Shown: positions 1 to 5,176 of the stretch, piece after piece
How positions within the stretch are numbered: position 1 is the first letter of the stretch
How the letters are laid out: every line of letters begins with the position of its first letter
Origin: Clostridia bacterium
Lineage (GTDB): Bacteria; Bacillota; Clostridia; Christensenellales; CAG-138
Length of the DNA: 5,176 bases
Assembly: GCA_017435185.1 (NCBI GenBank)
Contig: JAFSFN010000250.1
Location: 1-5,176, forward strand
Direction: 5' to 3'
Notes under the pieces: model-generated
What the model was told of the DNA's origin: nothing
The model's database searches: none
The model's input: only the letters and a program-made list of their open reading frames with translations
Made by a program: the position numbers and the translations under genes

Positions 1-2029
1 CATTCATCGACTTGATGGACAGATTAAGATTAAGCAGTTGCTGTGATACTTCCATAAGAAGTCCGGGTCTCTCGCTCGCCGTTATCTGTATGCCTGCAGT
101 ATACGACGACTTTATGTTCTCGCTCCACTCTACCTCTATGATTCGTTCTATATCTGAACGCAATGCATCGGCATTGGGACAGTCCGCTCTGTGAACGGAA
201 ACGCCTCTGCCTCTGGTGATGTAGCCCATAATCTCGTCGCCTCGGACAGGATTACAGCAATGAGCAAATCTGACCGTCATATTCGGGTCGCCTCGCACGA
301 CTATACCGTGTGAATTTGCGGCCGTTCTCTGGAAATTTTCTTTCTGTTCAAGACGCAAAGCCGCTTCTGCCGCTTTTCTTTCCTTGCGGCGCTGTTCCAA
401 AACTCTGTGCAGTACCTGGCCTGTGCTTATTCCGCCATAGCCTATCGCCGCACAAACAGCATCTATATCAGCCATATTGAAACGCTTGAGCATATCGGTG
501 AAGTATTCTTCTTTTGTTACATCACTTAGCTGCAAGCCCTGGCGTTTTGCCGCTTCCGCAAGCATTTCCTTGCCTCGCTGTATATTCTCCTCACGGTTTT
601 CTTTCTTGAACCATTGTCTTATCTTCGCCTTCGCCTGCTGGGTCTTGACGATATTCATCCAGTCACGGCTCGGAGCGGAGTTTGTCGATGTTACTATCTC
701 AACAACATCGTTGTTTTTAAGTTTATAGTCAAGGCGCACAAGCGCACCGTTGACCTTTGCGTGATGCACTCGGTTGCCGAGATTTGTATGTATTCTGTAT
801 GCAAAATCAAGTGGCGTACTGCCTGAGGGAAGGTCGATTATCTGACCCATCGGCGTGAGAACATATACATAATCGCTGAAAAAGTCCTTACGGATATTGT
901 CAACGAATTCTCTCGTATTACTTGCATAATTCTCAAGCTCCAAGGCTTCACGAAGCCATGCGAGCTTGCTGTCCAAATCGTCCTGTCCGCTCCTGCCCTC
1001 TTTGTACATCCAGTGTGCGGCGATACCGTATTCCGCCGCTCTATGCATTTCAAACGTGCGTATCTGCACTTCAAAAGGCAGACCGTCACCACTGAAAAGC
1101 GTGGTGTGCAGCGACCTGTACATATTTACTTTAGGCATTGAAATATAGTCCTTAAATCTGCCCGGAACAGGTTTCCAGTGCGAATGGACTATGCCAAGTG
1201 CCGTATAACAGTCGTTTACGGTATTTACTATTACTCGAAGTGCAATAAGGTCGTATATTTCATCGAGCGACTTGTTCTGTCGCATGAGTTTAAGATATAT
1301 GCTGTAAAGATGCTTCGGTCTGCCGTTTATCTGCGCCTCAATACCCATTTCTCTGAGATATCTGGAGATGTCACCCATTGCCTTGTGCAATGTAGCCATG
1401 CGCTCATTCTGTTGCATTTCAACTGCTTCTTTAAGCTTTTTATAGTCATCGGGCCACAAATATTTGAAGCACAGATTTTCAAGCTCGCACTTCACCGCAC
1501 CCATGCCGAAGCGGTGCGCCAGCGGAGCGTATACTTCCAATGTTTCTCTTGCTTTTCTTCTCTGTTTTTCGATACTGCAATATGCAAGCGTGCGCATATT
1601 GTGCAAACGGTCAGCCAGCTTTATGATGACAACACGAACATCTTTTGCTATTGCAAGAAACATTTTTCTTAAGTTTTCCGCCTGCTGATCCTCTTTATCC
1701 AAAAGGTCGGCGCTACTTGTTCGCGTGAGCTTTGTTACACCATCTACCATGCCTGAAATATCGGGGTTGAACTTTTTGGTTATCTGCTCTACCGTGACAT
1801 TCTGTCCGTCCTCAACGGTATCGTGCAAAAGGCCTGCCGCCACCGTACTTGCATCCATGCCCATATCGGCAAGTATTATGGCAACACTTTCGGGATGCGT
1901 GTAGTACGGTTCCCCGGATTCACGCACCTGTTCTTTGTGCACTTCCTGTGCAAATATCGCCGCTTTCTCAATAAGTTTGAAATCATTATCAGAATACTTT
2001 ATACGGCACATTTCCAAAAGTCTATCCAT
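1..2029 (-). CDS. relA: Bifunctional (p)ppGpp synthetase/hydrolase Rel (3' partial)
   Basis: Long RelA/SpoT homologue that makes (p)ppGpp from ATP and GDP/GTP and also hydrolyses it, the central switch of the stringent response; cytoplasmic, ribosome-associated on starvation. The frame is open from the ATG to the window edge: 676 residues visible, about 55-60 missing compared with B. subtilis RelA (734). Domains in order: HD hydrolase about 20-175 with H45, H69-D70, E73-D74 and LADRLHNMRT from 138, so all hydrolase residues I can identify are present; synthetase about 230-342 with GRPKHLYSI from 236, D260, the RFKD motif at 291-294, NMYRSLHTT from 302, E320-VQIRT and AEYGIAAHW to 340; TGS about 386-448; helical region to about 565; zinc-finger/conserved-cysteine domain with C591, C592, H613 and C617; ACT domain from about 645, cut by the window edge. 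RFKD is the RxKD charge signature of bifunctional enzymes; monofunctional RelA has ExDD. Both activities are therefore expected. It is the third gene of the apparent operon, 21 bases after recJ. Confidence 0.97.
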   Translation of the reverse strand, partial: MDRLLEMCRIKYSDNDFKLIEKAAIFAQEVHKEQVRESGEPYYTHPESVAIILADMGMDASTVAAGLLHDTVEDGQNVTVEQITKKFNPDISGMVDGVTKLTRTSSADLLDKEDQQAENLRKMFLAIAKDVRVVIIKLADRLHNMRTLAYCSIEKQRRKARETLEVYAPLAHRFGMGAVKCELENLCFKYLWPDDYKKLKEAVEMQQNERMATLHKAMGDISRYLREMGIEAQINGRPKHLYSIYLKLMRQNKSLDEIYDLIALRVIVNTVNDCYTALGIVHSHWKPVPGRFKDYISMPKVNMYRSLHTTLFSGDGLPFEVQIRTFEMHRAAEYGIAAHWMYKEGRSGQDDLDSKLAWLREALELENYASNTREFVDNIRKDFFSDYVYVLTPMGQIIDLPSGSTPLDFAYRIHTNLGNRVHHAKVNGALVRLDYKLKNNDVVEIVTSTNSAPSRDWMNIVKTQQAKAKIRQWFKKENREENIQRGKEMLAEAAKRQGLQLSDVTKEEYFTDMLKRFNMADIDAVCAAIGYGGISTGQVLHRVLEQRRKERKAAEAALRLEQKENFQRTAANSHGIVVRGDPNMTVRFAHCCNPVRGDEIMGYITRGRGVSVHRADCPNADALRSDIERIIEVEWSENIKSSYTAGIQITASERPGLLMEVSQQLLNLNLSIKSMN

Positions 2030-2035
2030 ATTTCT

Positions 2036-2041
2036 CTCCCC
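2036..2041 (-). promoter_or_regulatory. Ribosome binding site of rel (GGGGAG)
   Basis: Read on the minus strand, the 21-base gap between recJ and rel contains GGGGAG followed by six bases (AGAAAT) and then the ATG at 2029. Sequence and spacing are good for a Shine-Dalgarno site. It fixes the rel start at this ATG rather than the next in-frame methionine (residue 7) or the TTG at 2050 immediately after the recJ stop. The gap is too short for a terminator or a promoter of its own, so rel is probably transcribed with recJ. Confidence 0.8.
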
Positions 2042-2050
2042 AAAGCCCAA

Positions 2051-4471
2051 TCACGCTTTTTTTGACGCAAGCTCTTTTATTGCCGAATATGTTACGCTCT
2101 CCTCAAGCTCTCGCTTTTTGGGAGAAGCGGCAACACATACGCCTCCCGAATCTTTTCTTTCCAAAAAGCCCAGTTCCGCACACACTTTTATCGCAAAACG
2201 ACATGAGTTAATTTCCTCCGTGCCCATACCGTCGCTCAACTTTCGTTCAAGCTCTGCTTCGTTATAAAAATCGGGCCCTTTTTCTTTCATCATGCGGTAA
2301 TACGGAATAATACCGTCCCTGCCCTTAAACAGTTTTTCTACGGCATCATTCATGCCGTTCGCGCTGTTATCATAAGCATTTTTCAATATGCGAGCATTGC
2401 AGGCTCGCTTTTTGATTTCATTTATTACACCCGCACACGGTACACTGTCATATATGATTATATTTCTGTACCTTGTCAATTTGAGCCTGTCCGCTATCGG
2501 AGCAAATATAACCGCATTATACGGACACGGCGTTTCCCTGTTGGCAAAGAAGCTCATGTTCGCATTTTGAGAAAGTCCTCTCGCATTAAGCTCACAAATA
2601 AGTTTTTCAGCTCCCTCGGGAGTAAAGCACAAAACCGCCGTACCCCATGCTCGCTGTTCTATTTTGTCAATCGTTTCGGTCGTTTCTTCGACCTCACACG
2701 GTTCGTTTCCGTATGCGGCATTCTCCACGAGTGCACGCATAAAATCGCTTTCATGCCTTGAAATATATGCTTCGGCATTTTTTATATTCGATTTTCTCAA
2801 TGCCGATATTTTAAGCTGTATACTACTCCTGCCGCCGAATGTATCAAGAGTGGGAGAGTATAATATATCAAGCCTTTCACTGTCCATTATCTCATCAAAG
2901 CGGTCACCCATTGAGAAAGCCACTGCTTTTACCGAAGCCTTCCCCTCATGCATGAGCAGTGAAAGATGCGTTCCGTCCCTTCCTATACGTTTCACCTTTG
3001 AGGCCGCGACACTGCGTGTAAAAAACACGGGAGCGGGATTTGCCGTTCCAAAAGGAGCAAGCAGGTTTATCTCATTGACCAATTTTGGAGTTATCTCGTC
3101 AAGCGAGACTTCCTCTTCATAAAACTTGCGCGGAATAAACATTTTTTCGTCATTTAGCATCGCAAAAGCATTATTCAGTTCTGCTTGTAAAAGCGAAATA
3201 TCCGCATCGGCTGTTAATGTTATGCCTGCCGCATAAGCATGACCGCCAAATCGCACAAAATGCGATTGTACTTGTTCGAGTGCTTTATACAGGTCAACAT
3301 TCGGAATTGAACGAGCACTTCCCGTAAGCAATCCGTCATGCTCAGAAAAAAGCAATGCAGGACGGTAATACTTGTCCGCAATGCGTGATGCCGCAATGCC
3401 TATAACGCCCTGATGCCAGTTTTCACTCTTCAAAATTATAGAGTACATATCCGACAAATCGGATTCATCAACTTCCTGTATTACATGGGAGCATATCGCC
3501 GCCTCTTCATCCTGACGCATGGCGTTGAGTTGATTGAGTTTATCGGCTATTTCTTCGGCTTCCCGTGTATTCTCACTGCAAAGAAGCTCAACTCCCATTG
3601 CGGCACTTTCCATTCTTCCTGCGGCATTAAGTCTCGGCGCAAAGCCGAACGAAATGTCCGTCGTAACATAGCTTTCTTTTTTGCCGACCGCTTTTTCAAG
3701 CAATATACTTGTGCCTATGCCGCATTCGCCTTTTGCCAGCATATCGAGCGCAAACTTCACCATCACTCTGTTTTCACCCAAAAGCGGCACAACATCCGCT
3801 ATCGTGGCAATGCCGGCAAGCGGTATGTATTTTTTCATTTTGTCGGCTCCGAAAAGCGCATGTACCAGTTTCAGCGCAGTACCTGCACCGCATATATCAT
3901 CATTGGGATATCGGCTGTTAGGCACTGTGTGGCAGACAACGGCCTCACACTCGGGAATCGCATCGCCGCACATATGGTGATCCGTTACAACCACATCCAT
4001 GCCCAACTCATAGCATAATCTTATTTCATTTATGGACTTTATACCGTTATCCACGGTTATTATCAGTTTTGTACCTCTTGCAGCAACGCTTTTTATTGTG
4101 TTTTCGCTCATACCGTATCCGTCACTCTTTCGTGTGGGAATGAAGTATGAAACATTCGCGCCTTCCTCACGCAAGCATTGCAGAAGTATTGAAGCGGCGC
4201 ACATACCGTCAACATCATAATCGCCGTATATGCAGATATGTTCGCCATTTTTCATCGCCTTTTCCACTCTCGCTTTTGCCTTATCCATATCATTGAGCAA
4301 AAACGGATCGTGCATCTCATCGAGCGACGGATATAAAAAAGCATGCATTTCATCGGCGGTAACAGCGCCCCTCGCCCTCAAAAGCGAAGCCAAAAGCGGC
4401 GATATCCCTTCAGGGCATCGCTCGGCGGACACATTGTCATCGTATTCTCTTGCACGCTCAAAAAGAAGCAT
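2051..4471 (-). CDS. recJ: Single-stranded-DNA-specific 5'-3' exonuclease RecJ
   Basis: RecJ degrades single-stranded DNA 5' to 3' in recombination, mismatch and excision repair and stalled-fork processing. With the start chosen here it has 806 residues, matching the long Firmicute form (B. subtilis about 786) rather than the roughly 577-residue E. coli form. Visible motifs: GDYDVDG at 83-89, VDNG at 140-143, the DHH triad at 164-166 and IADVVPL at 224-230. Together these supply the metal-binding aspartates and histidines (D86, D88, D141, H165, D226 by family analogy). RLNAAGRM is at 280-287. The DHHA1 domain follows, with WHQGVIGIAASR from 352, a GSARSI segment and GGHAYAAG at 409-416. An OB-fold region follows, with APFGTANPAPVF at 472-483. 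The last 200 or so residues resemble the Firmicute RecJ C-terminal domain, with a helical, winged-helix-like tail. All catalytic motifs are intact. The ATG at 4471 is preferred because it overlaps the scfB stop. An in-frame GTG at 4513 would add 14 basic residues but has no ribosome binding site and lies inside scfB. Confidence 0.97.
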   Translation of the reverse strand: MLLFERAREYDDNVSAERCPEGISPLLASLLRARGAVTADEMHAFLYPSLDEMHDPFLLNDMDKAKARVEKAMKNGEHICIYGDYDVDGMCAASILLQCLREEGANVSYFIPTRKSDGYGMSENTIKSVAARGTKLIITVDNGIKSINEIRLCYELGMDVVVTDHHMCGDAIPECEAVVCHTVPNSRYPNDDICGAGTALKLVHALFGADKMKKYIPLAGIATIADVVPLLGENRVMVKFALDMLAKGECGIGTSILLEKAVGKKESYVTTDISFGFAPRLNAAGRMESAAMGVELLCSENTREAEEIADKLNQLNAMRQDEEAAICSHVIQEVDESDLSDMYSIILKSENWHQGVIGIAASRIADKYYRPALLFSEHDGLLTGSARSIPNVDLYKALEQVQSHFVRFGGHAYAAGITLTADADISLLQAELNNAFAMLNDEKMFIPRKFYEEEVSLDEITPKLVNEINLLAPFGTANPAPVFFTRSVAASKVKRIGRDGTHLSLLMHEGKASVKAVAFSMGDRFDEIMDSERLDILYSPTLDTFGGRSSIQLKISALRKSNIKNAEAYISRHESDFMRALVENAAYGNEPCEVEETTETIDKIEQRAWGTAVLCFTPEGAEKLICELNARGLSQNANMSFFANRETPCPYNAVIFAPIADRLKLTRYRNIIIYDSVPCAGVINEIKKRACNARILKNAYDNSANGMNDAVEKLFKGRDGIIPYYRMMKEKGPDFYNEAELERKLSDGMGTEEINSCRFAIKVCAELGFLERKDSGGVCVAASPKKRELEESVTYSAIKELASKKA

Positions 4472-4473
4472 TA
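4469..4473 (-). promoter_or_regulatory. TAATG stop-start overlap coupling scfB to recJ
   Basis: On the minus strand the scfB stop TAA (4473-4471) shares its last A with the ATG of recJ (4471-4469). The bases upstream of this ATG hold no strong Shine-Dalgarno sequence: the nearest purine-rich candidates are AAAG, 11 bases away, and GGAAG, 16 bases away. A one-base overlap with a poor ribosome binding site fits termination-reinitiation by ribosomes finishing scfB. The overlap is seen directly; the coupling is inferred. Confidence 0.75.
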
Positions 4474-5176
4474 TGCGTTTATCTTTGCTTCCGCATAGAG
4501 TGCGGCGCCGCACTCAGTACGCTTTTTAAGCAATTCGCAAGTCACCTTATGCGGCTTATATATCGAGCCGTTATATTTATAAGCATTAGCCGCACAGCCG
4601 CCGCTGCAAAAATACTTTGCCCAGCACTCGCTGCACTCTTTCTTTGTGAGTATGTTGCATTTTGCAAAATCGGACTGTATATCTTGATTCAATTCGCCCG
4701 TGACAACACTGCCCATTTTGAATTCTTCCTCGCCGACAAACTGATGGCAGGGATATATATCACCTGCAGGTGTGACCGCTACATATTCAACACCCGCACC
4801 ACAGCCCTTTATACGCTTTTTAAGACACGGACCGTGTCCCATGTCGAGCATAAAATGAAAGAATATAAGATGTTTTCCGTTCTTTTGCTTTTCGGAAAGG
4901 TATCTTGTAAGTTCTTCATATTCATCAAATATGCGCTTCAAATGTTCTTCACGCAATGCAAGTTCATCATCATCAGCCAAAACAACAGGCTCGATGGATA
5001 TGCGTTCGAATCCCAGTTCATCAAGCGCTTTGACATCATTTACAAAGTCAAGATTATGGTTGGTGAAAGTACCGCGCACATAATACTCCTTATCACCGCG
5101 GCGCTCTATGAGCTTTTTGGCATTGGGAACTATTATATCGAAAGAGCCCTTGCCGTTCGGCGTTTTTCGAAGCATA
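4471..5176 (-). CDS. scfB: SCIFF peptide maturase, radical SAM/SPASM (C-terminal half, 5' partial)
   Basis: C-terminal 234 residues of a radical SAM enzyme with a SPASM domain. The family (ScfB/CteB) forms thioether cross-links in the cysteine-rich SCIFF peptide, in the cytoplasm. Residues 1-115 of the visible part look like the end of the radical SAM barrel (GTFTNHNLDF near 35, then ISIEPVV near 59). The SPASM pattern is complete: C125-x12-G138-x4-C143, then C181-x2-C184-x5-C190-x3-C194, then C213. By family precedent these bind two auxiliary [4Fe-4S] clusters. C117, C173 and C222 are additional cysteines. The radical SAM CxxxCxxC motif and roughly half of the protein lie beyond the window edge. 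The ATG at 5175 is most likely an internal methionine, since the family usually continues upstream of this segment (about 450 residues in all). The stop codon TAA overlaps the recJ start. Family-level assignment (SPASM enzyme) is very secure; the SCIFF-maturase assignment rests on overall resemblance plus the recJ/rel neighbourhood. The small SCIFF precursor gene would be expected just upstream, outside the window. Confidence 0.88.
   Translation of the reverse strand, partial: MLRKTPNGKGSFDIIVPNAKKLIERRGDKEYYVRGTFTNHNLDFVNDVKALDELGFERISIEPVVLADDDELALREEHLKRIFDEYEELTRYLSEKQKNGKHLIFFHFMLDMGHGPCLKKRIKGCGAGVEYVAVTPAGDIYPCHQFVGEEEFKMGSVVTGELNQDIQSDFAKCNILTKKECSECWAKYFCSGGCAANAYKYNGSIYKPHKVTCELLKKRTECGAALYAEAKINA

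Noticed and set aside
838..1092. Minus-strand 84-codon frame
   Set aside because: It is out of frame with rel and lies wholly within rel's synthetase/TGS coding sequence, so it is a shadow.
1178..1672. Plus-strand open frame of 164 codons opposite rel
   Set aside because: Antisense to the conserved HD and synthetase regions of rel. The product resembles no known family and there is no ribosome binding site or promoter context.
2030..2050. Possible terminator or regulatory element between recJ and rel
   Set aside because: The gap is 21 bases, has no hairpin followed by a T-run, and is explained by the ribosome binding site.
2457..2479. Perfect TTGACA (2479-2474) and TATAAT (2462-2457) hexamers on the minus strand inside recJ, possible internal promoter for rel
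   Set aside because: The spacer is only 11 bases, too short for a sigma-A promoter. With a normal 17-base spacer the -10 would be CATATA, matching only three of six positions. The bases encode conserved-looking RecJ sequence, so chance is the better explanation. Transcript 5'-end mapping would settle it.
3413..4018. Plus-strand open frame of 201 codons opposite recJ, with further shorter ones nearby
   Set aside because: It lies entirely antisense to intact, motif-bearing recJ sequence. The product has no recognisable domain and is a low-complexity His/Arg/Phe-rich mix typical of a shadow frame.
5173..5175. ATG at the window edge as the start of a short radical SAM gene
   Set aside because: No upstream sequence is visible. 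The protein lacks the radical SAM CxxxCxxC motif expected in the N-terminal half, and the segment resembles the middle of the full-length family, so the gene is partial rather than short.

Overview
The window is ordinary, tightly packed bacterial core-genome DNA. Three genes lie head to tail on the minus strand and fill all but 21 of the 5176 bases. In the direction of transcription (high to low coordinates) they are: the C-terminal half of a radical SAM/SPASM enzyme matching the SCIFF-peptide maturase (scfB, 5176-4471, 5' end outside the window); a complete RecJ single-strand exonuclease of the long Firmicute type (recJ, 4471-2051); and a bifunctional (p)ppGpp synthetase/hydrolase of the Rel/RelA-SpoT family (2029-1, 3' end outside the window).

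Organism: the SCIFF maturase is a near-universal marker of class Clostridia. RecJ carries the extra C-terminal domain seen in Firmicutes, and Rel is the single long bifunctional form typical of Gram-positives. By eye the GC content is in the middle forties, and ATA is freely used for isoleucine. I infer a member of the Clostridia, perhaps a gut Oscillospiraceae/Ruminococcaceae-type lineage; the family-level guess is weak.

Layout: scfB and recJ overlap by one base (TAATG), which suggests translational coupling. recJ and rel are separated by 21 bases holding a clear ribosome binding site (GGGGAG, 6 bases before the ATG). I see no terminator, convincing internal promoter, tRNA, mobile element, repeat array or CRISPR. 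The three genes are most simply read as one transcript whose promoter lies beyond position 5176.

Function: the products act in separate processes: thioether cross-linking of a small ribosomal peptide, DNA repair/recombination, and the stringent response. Their linkage resembles the conserved clostridial neighbourhood scfA-scfB-secD-secF-recJ-apt-relA (recalled from general knowledge), but here secDF and apt are absent from the positions they often occupy. I found no undescribed system. The items worth a second look concern gene order and the two unusual gene junctions.
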